DNA of 64,000 nucleotides from Rutidosis leptorrhynchoides (lineage: Eukaryota > Streptophyta > Magnoliopsida > Asterales > Asteraceae), in NCBI RefSeq assembly GCF_046630445.1, contig NC_092343.1, forward strand, positions 141,043,501 to 141,107,500, read 5' to 3'. Below the pieces are notes generated by a model that worked only from the letters and a program-made list of their open reading frames with translations, did not search any database and had not been told where the DNA came from. Position 1 is the stretch's first letter; every line of letters begins with the position of its first letter. Position numbers and translations under genes: made by a program. Of this stretch, positions 25,170-37,883 are shown in pieces.

Positions 25170-25262
25170 AAAAATAATTTTGCGATCCCTTTTCAAAGTA
25201 GCCAATTTTGTCACAGCTCCAGCAATTCAACTTCGACTTTTCATTCGAAGTAACCTTACTAT
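25170..25262 (-). pseudogene. Decayed gag zinc-knuckle-like fragment, antisense in element B
   Basis: On the minus strand, 25230-25180 translates to KLNCWSCDKIGYFEKGS. This has the spacing of a CCHC zinc knuckle (C-x2-C-x4-H-x4-C) with the histidine changed to tyrosine and the last cysteine to serine. It runs opposite to element B and is absent from A. It is too short to assign to a family. Confidence 0.35.
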
Positions 25263-25609
25263 TATCCTGATATATATACGATTACCCTTTTGATATCGGA
25301 GAATTCTTTTATATTCCACCATATTACCAGCAGACGTACCAGCAACCTCGTTGCTTCTTGGCTTAGATCTCTCTGACAAATCATTATATTTATTCATTAA
25401 AACCCTATCATATACTCATCGGCATCTTGTAACGAGAACTGCCATACCAATTACCGGGAATCAGCAATCAGTACTTTGAAAACTCACATTATATCTACAT
25501 CAACAGTTATATGTATGACATTTATCTTTTAGAATTATGGCCTTTCATTCTGAAACTCTGAACAGTACTCAGTCTACAAATCAATACTCTGAATATTGAA
25601 AAAGCTGAA

Positions 25610-25840
25610 TGAAGCAGCAGAAACTGTAGACAACCGTAAATGACCTTAATCGTCGGAAGTTTAATGATAAAAAATAGTAGGTTGGAAAAGCTCAGAAAAG
25701 TTGGAACTGGAAAATGGATTGAGCTAACCACGAAAGAGACCAAGGACAAATACAAGGACCATACCATATATTCAAAGAATCCAGGTAATACTGGATCCAA
25801 TGAAACCTTCAACGAATACCTTGCTCTGTACTCATGTTAA
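25610..25840 (+). pseudogene. Captured poly(A)-binding-protein-like fragment in element B, copy 1
   Basis: Around 25645-25690 the plus strand gives LNRRKFNDKK, two stops, then VGKAQK, matching the plant PABP third-RRM end with its conserved Trp and Tyr codons turned into stops. The following frame (to 25840) gives KETKDKYKDHTIYSKNPGN and ETFNEYLA, matching the linker and the start of the next RRM. Element A has the same fragment with different breaks (15310-15560, minus), so both descend from one capture. Confidence 0.68.
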
Positions 25841-26019
25841 AATCTTGCAGAAAATCTTCCTCATCAACCATCGAACTTAGAAATTCCAAAAATATCATCA
25901 TCAATATCTTCGATATTTCTGAGGATATTTTCATAAATATTCTCGTCCAAAATTATATACCTCTTCGTGCTTCCTGTGTATCATTATATTGGAAACATTC
26001 AATAGAAAATTTAGTATCG

Positions 26020-26165
26020 AAAAGCAGATTATGCGAAACTATGAAGAAAGCCGTGGACAAATCACAAAAAATAAGTTTGACTTCAAAGAATCCAAATAAT
26101 TCAATGTCTGCTAAAGTCTTTAGTGAATATCTTGCTCCTTACTCTAAACCCTTGCAGACAATAGT
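26020..26165 (+). pseudogene. Poly(A)-binding-protein-like fragment in element B, copy 2
   Basis: A second, more diverged copy lies about 311 bp downstream of the first (compare TTCAAAGAATCC at 25771 and 26082). The frame reads KKAVDKSQK, then SKNPNNS, then KVFSEYLAPYS. The tail (26190-26300) also repeats 25880-25990. This is a tandem duplication that A lacks. Confidence 0.6.
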
Positions 26166-27347
26166 TTCTATCATCCTCTGATCTTAGATATTCTGAGATA
26201 TTATCATATATTTCATTATAAATATCCTCCATATTTCTGGAGATATTTTTATAACTATTCTTATCTGAAATCATTAATCTCTTCGTGCTATCAGTAATAC
26301 ATCATATAGAAACTGTTAGTTTCTATATTCTGTAAACTTTCAAGATTAAAATATGAATGTTATTGAAGTAATGTTGGGAACTGATGCATGAGTTAGTATA
26401 ATATAATGACACTTGATTAACGTGATTATATTACAGTAAGTCATGCTGAGTTTCTAAATGGAACATGATGATTCACAGATTATAACGTCATCAGGTGTCA
26501 TGTTACATAACTCTTTCATTCTGATTAACATTTGAACATATCAAGAAAATATATTCTTGATAGTTCTATTCTCAGTGATTCTGGTAATCTGACAAATTAA
26601 ATCGTGCTAATACATTCTTTCTTATTTAGAACATGATGTTTATCCGAAATTCCATACTTATGAATACTGGACCGTTACTCGCTTTACTAGAGGTCGGGAG
26701 GATAATAACAAGGCAAAGAGCTCCAAAATATAAGAGAAAATATTAAGCCCAATAACAACACGGAGGTTACAAACCGTGGATATTAATAGGAATAGCAATA
26801 AAAAGACACGGTATAATTAAGAATAGTATCACCCCAAGGTAATAGTAAAAGTAAACAGATTCTTCTGGTGGAAGATTGAAAAGAAGGATGACAGAAATGA
26901 TAATTAGAAATATCAAGGATTAGAATTGGATTAAGTATTTTCACAATCTTTTTAATGTATGAACTAAGAAAGAAAGTATAGGAATGGTGAGAATAATGGA
27001 ACGAAAGAGTTAATTTATAATGGAAATACCAGACAGAGTAATCAAGGCAGATCTCTGCATATAATTAGAAAGATCCTGATTTCCTTATTCGCCGATGAAT
27101 CAGATCTTAAAGATTTTCAAAGATTTTTTTTTTAAATCCTTTGAATTTCGGAAATCAACCATGACTACGTCAAAAGTCAAGACAAATCTTATTTCTATCA
27201 TTTCGCTATTTTGTGATAACTTCACTCTTACGCTTCGAATAATCGAATTGTTTTATCTGTATTACCCGATGATGATAAAACTCTATTCATCAACTCATAT
27301 TTGTCATGAAAATATTTCTATTATTAGCCATGACCACCTCACTCAAA
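26166..27347 (+). other. Element B internal region, 3' non-coding part
   Basis: Related to A 13736-15300 in reverse complement. A 93-codon frame at 27095-27376 exists but overlaps the polypurine tract and has no conserved counterpart in A, so I treat it as chance. Confidence 0.6.
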
Positions 27348-27380
27348 TTTCGGGACGAAATTTCTTTAACGGGTAGGTAC
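27348..27380 (+). promoter_or_regulatory. Element B polypurine tract
   Basis: TTTCGGGACGAAATTTC followed by TTTAACGGGTAGGTAC, directly abutting the 3' LTR start at 27381. This is the same block as in A and D. Confidence 0.85.
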
Positions 27381-27554
27381 TGTGATGACCCGAAAATTTT
27401 CGACCAAATTTAATCTTAAATCTGTATATGATTCCGACATGATAAGCAAAGTCTGTAATGTTGAGTCTCGAAAGTCTTGAAAACTATATTCATGTAATCA
27501 ATTACCTTCGACCAGTTTCGACGATTCACGAATAATTAATTGTAAATAGATATG

Positions 27555-27689
<135 letters not shown>

Positions 27690-28088
27690 GGTAATTGAAA
27701 ATATAATTTGAAATATTATATGCTATTGCTATTAAAATTTAATTATGTAAAATAAAAAAATAATAGGATATTAAATAATTATTAATTAAAAAGTATATAT
27801 ATATAAATAAAGTATATAGAATATATATTTCGTGATTTATTGTTTTACAACTCTCAAGTTTGATCAGGTGTTATCTTAATACAACCATTAATTATTATTT
27901 TAATTATAATTCTCAGATTAAATTTAAATTATTTAAACAAGTGGTGAACTAGTCAAAGGCCACAAATAATGGTTATGTGCACTTTATATAAGTTTAAATT
28001 TTATGATTAACTTATAGCTTAGTTACGAGTATTATTTATTGGTTTATAATATTATTATATTATAAATTATTATTATTGATATTAATTA

Positions 28089-28156
<68 letters not shown>

Positions 28157-28463
28157 GACAAAAATAGTATTATAAGGATAGGTAATCTGTGATTCTTGTA
28201 TTCTAAAAATACTAACACTTGATATTCTTTTTCTGATTTCTCTGCTAGTCTCGACACACCATTCAAAACCCCACTACCTATATTTTTTTTTCTTTAACTG
28301 ACTTGTTGAATCACTAAAACACATAGTTCCAATATATCCTAAATTATATATTCTTATTTCCTTGTCTGCCACATTCTATTTTGTTTGCTGTCATTTCCCA
28401 ACTCCACTAACAAGTTGATAGTAATCAACTAACACATTTTCCAACTATCTAATTTTATTACTA

Positions 28464-28502
<39 letters not shown>

Positions 28503-29828
28503 AATAATACATTTATGTCTATAAACATTCATTGATCACTTTTGCTTCTTTTCTTCTTTCTTATTTCCTGTCTCTGGTTCGACCAACACACTCAACCAGA
28601 ATCAAATACAAATCAAATTCATCCGGGAACAATGATCGCTTTCATGACAGTTGTTAGCCACTAAAATAATTCCTTGTAAATACAAAACTTGATTGAAACT
28701 AATAATGCACTCAAAGTTCATCATATTAATTATTTCCCACTTGTGTTATAAAACTAAAATCAATCAATTTATCCTCTTTTCTTTTCTATACCCGTGATTT
28801 ATTATATGACCCACACTCCCACTACAAAACACCAATTCACATTATCTTGTCTACTACAACCAGTCATTCAATTATCATCAATAATGTCATTAATAAACTG
28901 CAGCTTGAGGGCTGTTTTTTTTCGACTCAAAAACACACCCAAGAACACCTACAAGTTACCGATTACAACCCTTCGATCTCCAACTGCAGCTGTTATTATT
29001 TCTTTTCTTTTCTGTCGCAATGCTAATTCTTTTCTTGCTACTATTATTTCTACTCGTAAGCTAAAACTTTTGCTGCTATTAATTCACTGTTATGATGACT
29101 AGTACACGAGAATGATGGTGATATATACTCAATTCCTGTAGCTGTTATTCGCTTTCTGCTTTTGATGTTTCTGTTGAATCAACCAACATCTTTCAAACCC
29201 ATATTAATCTTGTTATTGACCGTTATATTTTCCTAGCCGAATAAATTAAAACCAAATACGAATCTCTGTAAAATTTGTTGCCAAAGAAGAACTCACCAAA
29301 TGATAATGATGAAGGGTGACGAGTCGAAAAGAATGTTGATGAGTGATTGAAAGAATCAATGTGTCGATCTCTTCATTGAATGGCATGCCTTTTATACAGA
29401 TTACAAGTATTGTTCTCCAAATTAAATATCAACCTTTCCAACTATTTTGGGTTAAGGTATTCTAGAGATATACATTCTATAATTACGCTAAAGTTTGTTA
29501 CGATATTAATTATAGTATATATCGTGTCTATTAGTGATGATCACGAAATAAAATAATGATAATGTGGCGATTTGAATGACGATGATTACTCGATGATGTT
29601 ATGTTTGGTGATGATGATATAAAATATGGATGACAGGATATTGGTAATAATCTACGATATTACTGCTACGAATATGATGTAAGATGATGTGATTATAGAT
29701 ACATGATGGAAGAAATTATGTGAAAATGATAATGATAAAAGTTGATTAGTTTGGGGATGAAGAAGTCAGATGTTTATGTTAAAAGAAATTAGAATGGGAA
29801 TTAAATCAAGAAAGTAACAGCAGAGGAA

Positions 29829-30050
29829 TGGTTAAGGGTATGGGTTGTAAGCGGGAGGTTACAGGTTCGAGCCTGGATTGTGACATTTTTTTATTTTCAG
29901 AAAAAGAAGAAGTGAAACTGACAGTTATTTAGGTTAAATAGATTTAGGTATGGTTATAATTAGGAAAAACGTATTAGTTCAGACGGTTGGGTGTGTGATC
30001 GGGGAGCGAGAGGTCATGGGTTCGAGCTCGGGCAGCGGTGTTTTATTTTT
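29829..30050 (+). promoter_or_regulatory. Tandem tRNA-like Pol III box modules in B 3' LTR
   Basis: Module 1 has its A-box-like site at 29829 and B box GGTTCGAGCCT at 29864-29874, with a T run after it. Module 2 has its A-box-like site at 29974 and B box GGTTCGAGCTC at 30019-30029. Both B boxes are unchanged relative to the 5' LTR. Confidence 0.58.
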
Positions 30051-30243
30051 TTAGCTCCTCTTCAAAGGTTGTAACATTTATTATTATCATTATTGTTATT
30101 ATTATTATTATTATTATTATAAGTATAAGTATTATTATTATTAATAACATTAGTATTAACATTATTAACATTGTTATTATTAAAAATTATTATTACTACA
30201 ACTATATTAGTTTTATCGTCAGTTTTACTACTAGTATCATTAT

Positions 30244-30245
<2 letters not shown>

Positions 30246-30340
<95 letters not shown>
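30246..30340. repeat. (ATT)n microsatellite in B 3' LTR
   Basis: An ATT run about 95 bp long, the longer counterpart of 21919-21996. Confidence 0.95.
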
Positions 30341-31260
30341 GATACTAGTATCAATATTAATTTATCAAATAACTATCAGATAAATAAAACTATATTTACT
30401 ACATATAACATAATTTTATTAATACTTTTATAATAAATATTAATGAATATAACTAATTAGGTTATTTATGAAACACCTAATTACAATAACAATTAAATCA
30501 CTAATAAAAATATATAATTATTCGATTACGATTATACGTTTTAATATATATACAAATGATATAGGTTCGAGAATCCGAGGCCAACCCTACATTGTTCAAT
30601 ATAGTCATATGTATTTTTACTACAAAATACATTAGGTGAGTTTCATTATTCCCTTTTTATATATATTTTTGGGCTGAGAATACATGTGCTGCTTTTATAA
30701 ATGTTTTACGAAATAGACACAAGTAATCGAAACTACATTCTATGGTTAGATTATTAAACCGAATATGCCCCTTTTTATTAAGTCTGGTAATCTAAGAATT
30801 AGGGAACAGACACCCTAATTGACGCGAACTCTAAAGATAGATCTATCGGGCCCAACAAGCCCCATCCAAAGTACCGGATGCTTTAGTACTTCGAAATTTT
30901 ATATCATGTCCGAAGGAGGATCCCGGAATGATGGGGATATTCTTATATGCATATTGTGAATGTCGGTTACCAGGTGTTCAATCCATATGAATGATATTTT
31001 TGTCTCTATGTATGGGAATGTTTATGATAAATGGAAATATGAAATCTTGTGGACTATTAAAATTATGAAATGATTATTTATGATAAACTAATGAACTCAC
31101 CAACCTTTTGGTTGACACTTGAAAACATGTTTATTCTCAGGTATGAAAGAAACGTTCCTCTGTGCATTTGCTCATTTTAAAGACAGTATTTGGAGTCGAT
31201 CATCGCAATGGAACCAGTTGTTGGTGACTTCGTCCAGATGGTTTAGGACGGGTCCTTTCA

Positions 31261-33131
31261 AAAATAAGAAAAAGTAGTTTGTATTTTTATTAAAAGTAAA
31301 TCTTAAAAGTTAAAATAAGAAAAAGTAGTTTGTATTTTTATTAAAAGTAAATCTTAAAAGTTAAAATAAGAAAAAGTAGTTTGTATTTTTATTAAAAGTA
31401 AATCTTAAAAATTAAAATAAGAAAAAGTAGTTTGTATTTTTATTAAAAGTAAATCTTAAAAGTTAAAATAAGAAAAAGTAGTTTGTATTTTTATTAAAAG
31501 TAAATCTTAAAAGTTAAAATAAGAAAAAGTAGTATGTATGTTTATTAAAAGTAAATCTTAAAAGAAAAAGTAGTTTGTATTTTTATTAAAAGTAAATCTT
31601 AAAAGTTAAAATAAGAAAAAGTAGTTTGTATTTTTATTAAAAGTAAATCTTAAAAGTTAAAATAAGAAAAAGTAGTTTGTATTTTTATTAAAAGTAAATC
31701 TTAAAAGGTAAAATAAGAAAAAGTAGTTTGTATTTTTTATTAAAAGTAAATCTTAAAAGTTAAAATAAGAAAAAGTAGTTTGTATTTTTATTAAAAGTAA
31801 ATCTTAAAAGTTAAAATAAGAAAAAGTAGTTTGTATTTTTATTAAAAGTAAAACTTAAAAGAAAAAGTAGTTTGTATTTTTATTAAAAGTAAATCTTAAA
31901 AGTTAAAATAAGAAAAAGTAGTTTGTATTTTTATTAAAAGTAAATCTTAAAAGTTAAAATAAGAAAAGGTAGTTTGTATTTTTATTAAAAGTAAATCTTA
32001 AAAGTTAAAATAAGAAAAGGTAGTTTGTATTTTTATTAAAAGTAAATCTTAAAAGTTAAAATAAGAAAAAGTAGTTTGTATTTTTATTAAAAGTAAATCT
32101 TAAAAGTTAAAATAAGAAAAAGTAGTTTGTATTTTTATTAAAAGTAAATCTTAAAAGTTAAAATAAGAAAAAGTAGTTTATATTTTTATTAAAAGTAAAT
32201 CTTAAAAGTTAAAATAAGAAAAAGTAGTTTGTATTTTTATTAAAAGTAAATCTTAAAAGTTAAAATAAGAAAAAGTAGTTTGTATTTTTATTAAAAGTAA
32301 ATCTTAAAAGTTAAAATAAGAAAAAGTAGTTTGTATTTTTATTAAAAATAAATCTTAAAAGTTAAAATAAGAAAAAGTAGTTTGTATTTTTATTAAAAGT
32401 AAATCTTAAAAGAAAAAGTAGTTTATATTTTTATTAAAAGTAAATCTTAAAAGTTAAAATAAGAAAAAGTAGTTTGTATTTTTATTAAAAGTAAATCTTA
32501 AAAGTTAAAATAAGAAAAAGTAGTTTGTATTTTTATTAAAAGTAAATCTTAAAAGGTAAAATAAGAAAAAGTAGTTTGTATTTTTTTATTAAAAGTAAAT
32601 CTTAAAAGTTAAAATAAGAAAAAGTAGTTTGTATTTTTATTAAAAGTAAATCTTAAAAGTTAAAATAAGAAAAAATAGTTTGTATTTTTATTAAAAGTAA
32701 ATCTTAAAAGAAAAAGTAGTTTGTATTTTTATTAAAAGTAAATCTTAAAATTTAAAATAAGAAAAAGTAGTTTGTAATTTTATTAAAAGTAAATCTTAAA
32801 AGTTAAAATAAGAAAAAGTAGTTTGTAATTTTATTAAAAGTAAATCTTAAAAGTTAAAATAAGAAAAAGTAGTTTGTATTTTTATTAAAAGTAAATCTTA
32901 AAAGTTAAAATAAAAATTAGTTTATATTTTTATTAAAAGTAAATCTTAAAAGTTAAAATAAGAAAAAGTAGTTTGTATTTTTATTAAAAGTAAATCTTAA
33001 AAGTTAAAATAAGAAAAAGTAGTTTGTATTTTTATTAAAAGTAAATCTTAAAAGTTAAAATAAGAAAAAGTAGTTTGTATTTTTATTAAAAGTAAATCTT
33101 AAAAGAAAAAGTAGTTTATATTTTTGTATTT
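31261..33131. repeat. 51-bp satellite, short array (right part)
   Basis: About 37 monomers continue the array cut at 19134; the first five bases are the second AAAAT target copy. Both 51-bp and 41-bp forms are present. The array ends at the same junction (TATTTTTGTATTTATTTATT) as the long array ends at 13238. Total length in this LTR is about 2.2 kb, against more than 13 kb in the other LTR. Confidence 0.95.
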
Positions 33132-33592
33132 ATTTATTAAAAGTAGATATAGTTTTTGATTTTTTTTATAAAATTCTAAAAAAAATCGTTTAATACATTT
33201 CTAAGAACATTTAACATTTTATTTCTATATTTGTTTACTTATTAAATACGAATTTTATATAAAAATTATTATTATATTTAGTTTTTATAATTAAAATTAA
33301 AATTTATGATTATTACTCTATAGTTTTTATTAGTTTTATAAATGTTATAATATAATTTATTATTTAGTTAATTATATATTCTATTAACTAAATAACAAAA
33401 GTAATATAAATATTATATATATATTCATTGATGTAATTATGTTATATTATATAGCATAACCTTATTTATAATATTTATAATTATATTATTTATTTTAAGC
33501 GTACATTTATTCGATCAACGTTAAATTTATTCGTATATAACAACTCTAGGTATTTTAGTAAAATCGGAAGTCGAAAATTGAGGGTTGTTATA
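33132..33592 (-). repeat. Element A 5' LTR, unique start
   Basis: The outer end of the 5' LTR, starting TATAACAACCCTCAATTTTC on the minus strand at 33592. It is the near-identical partner of 13239-13701. Confidence 0.85.
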
Positions 33593-34115
33593 GTTTTTAT
33601 CGTTGGTGGTAACGGTCATACCACCTTTCTTAGGTACACAGTGTACCGGGCTAATCCAAGGACTGTCAGAGATCGGGTAAATCAGACCTGCATCGAGGAG
33701 CTTATTGATCTCTTTCTTCACGACATCTTGCATGTGCGGCTTCAACCTCCTTTGTCGTTGCACCACAGGTTTGGAGTTATCCTCCATTAAGATTTTGTGG
33801 GTGCAATAGGAGGGACTAATACCCTTAATGTCGTGAATTTTCCATGCAATGGCCAGTTTATGGGCCTGCAGCATGGTTACAAGCTCAGTTTTCTGACCTG
33901 TAGTAAGAGAAGAAGAAATAATTACCGGGAGCTTAGATTCCTCCTGAAAATAAGCGTATTCCAAATGATCTGGAAGTGGCTTCAATTCTAACTTGGGAGG
34001 TTCTTCAATTGAAGACTTGCTCCGGTAATCCGCATCACGTTCGAGTTCTTTGAACTCCTCCGCAGTCGGCTCATAGCCGTTTTCCATCAAGGTGGTCAAA
34101 ATATCCACCTCCTCA
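33593..34115 (-). pseudogene. Element G reverse transcriptase, N-terminal part, cut by element A
   Basis: The frame gives ILMEDNSKPVVQRQRRL, then KKEINKLLDAGLIYPISDS, then WISPVHCVPKKGGMTV, the start of the Ty3/Athila reverse transcriptase before the catalytic YVDD. After TTNDKN the reading runs into element A's LTR at 33592, which removes all catalytic motifs. The open frame continues 22 codons into the LTR by chance. A stop at about 34115 separates it from the protease frame upstream, where the family reads through. Confidence 0.88.
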
Positions 34116-34117
34116 AC

Positions 34118-34864
34118 CTACAACTCTTCATCAATTTCGACCAATGAACATTCTCCTGAACCCTGTAACTCTGGGAATTCCTGCAAAAACTCAGACTGAA
34201 CATTCACAGTGTTAAGAAAATAACATGTATCATCAGTGTAGGCAGGGTATTTTAAAGCATGTTCGATTGAGAAAGTCGTATGCAAATCATCTATCCTAAG
34301 GGTCAACTGTTGGCCATAGACATCAATGATACACCTAGCAGTATTTAAAAATGGCCGACCCAAAATAAGTGGAATCCTCTCATCCACTTCCATATCCAAC
34401 ACTACGAAATTGGCCGGGAAAACCAACAACCCGGTCTTAACTAGCATATTCTCGATAATTCCACGAGGGAATTTAATAGAGCGGTCCGCTAGCTGAATAG
34501 CCATACGCATGGGTTTCAACTCCCCGGGGTCTAGCTTTAAATAAATAGAATAGGGCATTAAATTTATGCTAGCCCCCAAATCTGCCAACGCCCTCATACA
34601 ATCCAAATTACTCAGTAAACAAGGAATGGTAAAACTCCCAGGATCCTCAAGCTTCTCAGGAAGCTTGTTTGCAACTACCGCTGAGCATGCGGCATTCAAC
34701 CTTACTGAAGACACGTTCTCCAGCTTCTTCCTGTTAGTTAGCAAGTCCTTAAGAAACCTTGCATACTTGAGCATACCTGCAATCACATCAATAAAAGGCA
34801 AATTAATGTTAACTTTTTTAATCAAGTCCATGAAGTTGGACTTTTCTGCCTCCAGCTTTTCCAA
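34118..34864 (-). pseudogene. Element G aspartic protease region
   Basis: A 248-codon open segment of the gag-pol polyprotein. It has MDLIKKVNINLPFIDV and KLEDPGSFTIPC, then the retropepsin core ALADLGASINLMP (Asp in a DLG rather than a DSG/DTG triplet, normal for Athila) and the flap-to-C-terminal motif LILGRPFLNTA. It is followed by acidic linker. The stop at 34115-34117 breaks the link to reverse transcriptase. The upstream frame continues past 34864 to about 34930, where a frameshift joins the linker region. Confidence 0.88.
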
Positions 34865-35415
34865 TCTCTGCTTCCTCGGGAATGGGAGCGGTGGTTGATA
34901 CTCTTTAACTATCGGTTTAGCAGCAACAGTTTCGGTAACTTCACAACTTTCTCAATCACCTGTTCCAACTCCTTATCCCCCTCCGATTTACTAACAACAA
35001 CCGGCTCACTATCCTTAACTAACGGCACTCGCAAATCATACTCATCTGGCTTCCGCGGTGGATCATATGCTAAACCACTTCAGGTGGTGATAGCATTAAC
35101 GTGCCCATTCTTCGGGTTATTATCTGTCTTACGCGGTAACTCTCCCGGTTTCCTCTCATTATTCTGATTAGCAAGTTGACCAATTTGTTTCTCCAAATTC
35201 TGAATAGCTGCTTGTTGATTTCAAAACATTTGATCATTCTTCTCATTGTTCTGAGTAACAGTAGTAACAAGCTGAGTTTGAGACATCACAAGCTTTTCAA
35301 TCATAGCTTCAAGGTTGGACTTTTTCTCTTCGGCTTGGGGCTTTTGAAAATACCCGGGAGCTTGCTGTTGATATCCTCCACTAGAACCTGGCTGGAACCT
35401 CGAACCTTGATTACC
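34865..35415 (-). pseudogene. Element G gag-protease linker, broken
   Basis: Between gag and protease the translation continues as Gln/Asn-rich linker (QTQLVTTVTQNNEKNDQMF, stop, NQQAAIQNLEKQIGQLANQN, then NAITT, stop, SGLAYD). There are TGA stops near 35221 and 35082, and a frameshift near 34940. The second stop sits where the family has Arg, so CGA to TGA is likely. This is low-complexity protein between nucleocapsid and protease. Confidence 0.75.
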
Positions 35416-36621
35416 TTATGGATTATATGGATTGTTGAAATTCCTATTAAACTGCGTACGTCCCTGGAACTGATTGTTGTTCTGTTGACTAATATAAGCG
35501 ATCTCCTCTTTCTGGTTCATAGTCAAACCCGCATCATAATCTTTTCCTAAGTGTAATCCCCCGCAAAATTCACAACCAACCTTAATACCATGCATGTCCT
35601 TCTCCAACTTCTCCAAGTGTCTACCAAACTTGTCTAACTTAGCATTAATAGACCCATAATCATCATACGCACCAGTGGTTTCGGTTCTCTTAACTGACGC
35701 TGCAAGAGTTGACTCATGATCTTGATGCCATTCGTGAGTATAAGCAGCTTGCTTCTCAATAATCTCTAGTGCCTCTTCTTCGGTTTTATCCATTAAAGTT
35801 CTACCTGCCGCTTGATCAATACTCTGACGAGTTGGGATGTCACACCCCTTATAGAAAATCTGGACCTTTTGCAAATCATTCAACACGTGTTGCGAACATG
35901 AGCGTAACATATTAGAATAACGGTCCCAAGCATCAAACAATGTCTCACTGCTCTTTTGTCTGAATTGCGAAATATCTGCTTGAAGTCTAGCAGCTCGAGA
36001 CGCGGGAAAAAACTTTGCTAAAAACTTATCCACCAAAACTTCCCAAGAGGTAATCGCTCCCTCTGGCTGCTTATCTAACCATCTCTTAGCTTCTCCCTTA
36101 AGAGTCCAGGGAAAAAGCCTCGTCTTGATCGAAGTATCGGCAACCTCATGTAGCTTGAACAAGTTGCAAACATCATTGAAAATACGAAGGTGCTCGTTAG
36201 TATCCTCACTATCCTTGCAATGAAATTGGCAGTCAGAAGAAATCAAACTCAGAATCGGACCTATAATTTGAAAAGGCTGAATGATGTTCGGTTGAGTAAT
36301 CGAATTGCCTTGGCCAGCTCGGGTGGCCTTCAACTTTTCTGCCATAGTCTGAGGACGATTTGGTTGATCAGCTTGGTCAGCCATATCTTCAGTCTCAAAA
36401 AGATCTAATGAAACGTAAGATTCTTCTTCCTCTCTGATTTCAGGTGGTGTCTCGAGCACCACAGTCTCAGAACTACTACCTAAATTAATTATATTAGCAC
36501 TCGAAGAAAAAGATGAATCCACTGTAGACTGTTGCTCTTGACTTAACGCTCTGAATAACTCTCTTTCGGGTTCTGCAAATGGTTGAAGAATCGGAGAATT
36601 AGAAGAACGCGTATGTGGCAT
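35416..36621 (-). CDS. Element G gag polyprotein (N-terminal 401 codons open)
   Basis: A gag protein starting MPHTRSSNSPILQPF, similar in its opening to the F gag start. The capsid core is seen as DTSIKTRLFPWTLKGEAKRW, then KFLAKFFPASRAARLQADI, then LRSCSQHVLNDLQKVQIFYKG at residues about 155-265. A nucleocapsid knuckle, CEFCGGLHLGKDY, lies near residue 350; its last cysteine is changed to tyrosine, so the knuckle is probably dead. The frame stops at 35416 within NPYNP. The protein would package element RNA in virus-like particles; this copy is truncated and very likely inactive. Confidence 0.85.
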   Translation of the reverse strand: MPHTRSSNSPILQPFAEPERELFRALSQEQQSTVDSSFSSSANIINLGSSSETVVLETPPEIREEEESYVSLDLFETEDMADQADQPNRPQTMAEKLKATRAGQGNSITQPNIIQPFQIIGPILSLISSDCQFHCKDSEDTNEHLRIFNDVCNLFKLHEVADTSIKTRLFPWTLKGEAKRWLDKQPEGAITSWEVLVDKFLAKFFPASRAARLQADISQFRQKSSETLFDAWDRYSNMLRSCSQHVLNDLQKVQIFYKGCDIPTRQSIDQAAGRTLMDKTEEEALEIIEKQAAYTHEWHQDHESTLAASVKRTETTGAYDDYGSINAKLDKFGRHLEKLEKDMHGIKVGCEFCGGLHLGKDYDAGLTMNQKEEIAYISQQNNNQFQGRTQFNRNFNNPYNP

Positions 36622-36764
36622 GCACTACCTGTTATCTGCGAAATCACAACTAACAACTGATTAAACGCACCGATTCAACTGAGAATAAACAAAAAGAAAT
36701 AATAAACTATAACTAAACTAAACTAAGAACAATTAGATAACAATCTTAATTTTCGACACAACTG
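36622..36764 (-). other. Element G leader
   Basis: The short leader between primer site and gag start, with no ORF. Confidence 0.6.
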
Positions 36765-36782
36765 TCCCCGGCAGCGGTGCCA
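36765..36782 (-). promoter_or_regulatory. Primer-binding site of element G (tRNA-Asp)
   Basis: The minus strand reads TGGCACCGCTGCCGGGGA, one or two changes from the Athila primer site complementary to tRNA-Asp. It sits six bases inside the LTR end ACACATCA. Confidence 0.9.
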
Positions 36783-37883
36783 AAAACTTGATGTGTGAAA
36801 TCTAGTATATAATTTATCTTGGAAAATGCCGGTTTAAAGATTACTACACACTAACGGTCAGTGGACCCGATCGTGCAATAGTATAAAGTTGGTAGTTTTG
36901 AAATTGTTCCAAGGACAGTTCAAACGTGAGAATTAGATTGCAACTAACAAAAGTAAACTAAGTTAATCTATGAAAGTTGAAAGTACGAGATAATTTGTTT
37001 TGCGGCTATTTAACGATTAGCCAAATCAAGATTTGATTATAAACGGAAAAAGAACAATATTTTTGGTATTTTAGAATTTAAGCCTTAAAGCAAACAGACA
37101 AATAAAATAAGATAGTTTAAATCAAATAGGAAAAAAAATGTTCGTCTAGACTCTTTACACCTAGTCTTGGATGCATTTAGATTAAGCCCCAGTTATTATC
37201 TAACCTATGCGAATTATATAATCGGTTCACCTGGAATTCCCCAGTGCAAACACTTCAATTAAGATTACACGACACGGAATTCCTCGTAGCCTAAGACCTC
37301 CTAATTGTGACCAAATATTTCAACTGAGATGAAGACTTGAATCGCAATCACACCAACTCTCGTTGTGTGTAATTCACCCCTATTTCGTTTAGCCTTTTGA
37401 ATTCAATTTACTCTCGTCTCCGAGTAAGCAAACAACAAATTAAGACAAACCAATTGTAAATCTATGTATTAAATTAATGAACTCTCGTCCTATTAAAAAA
37501 ATACACAACCAATTGAATCAAAAAGTCTAGCTTTAATAAGAATCGTTCTTTAATTCAAACAGCAAATCATCATAAATTAAACGAATAAATGATAAGTAGC
37601 ATCCAATACATAGGTTTATAAGTCTAGACAAACGTTAAATAACTTAGCCAATAACCATGGCAACAATAGAAATCAAAATAACAAATAATAAAGAAAACAT
37701 TGTTTGATAAAATAAAATCAACCTAACACAATGAATCTTGATGAGTGCAGAGATTGATCCTTTAAATTGAAATGATTGGAGCGTTAGAGTTACCTTGGAA
37801 TTCCCCAAAAGTGACTGAAAATCTCCCCTAAAGCTCTCGAAATCGACTGCCAAAAAGATAACCCTCATAATAGAAATCTGCAC

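Noticed and set aside
25522-25812. 96-codon minus-strand frame opposite the B PABP-like fragment
   Set aside because: It is a shadow of the plus-strand captured fragment; no motif of its own.
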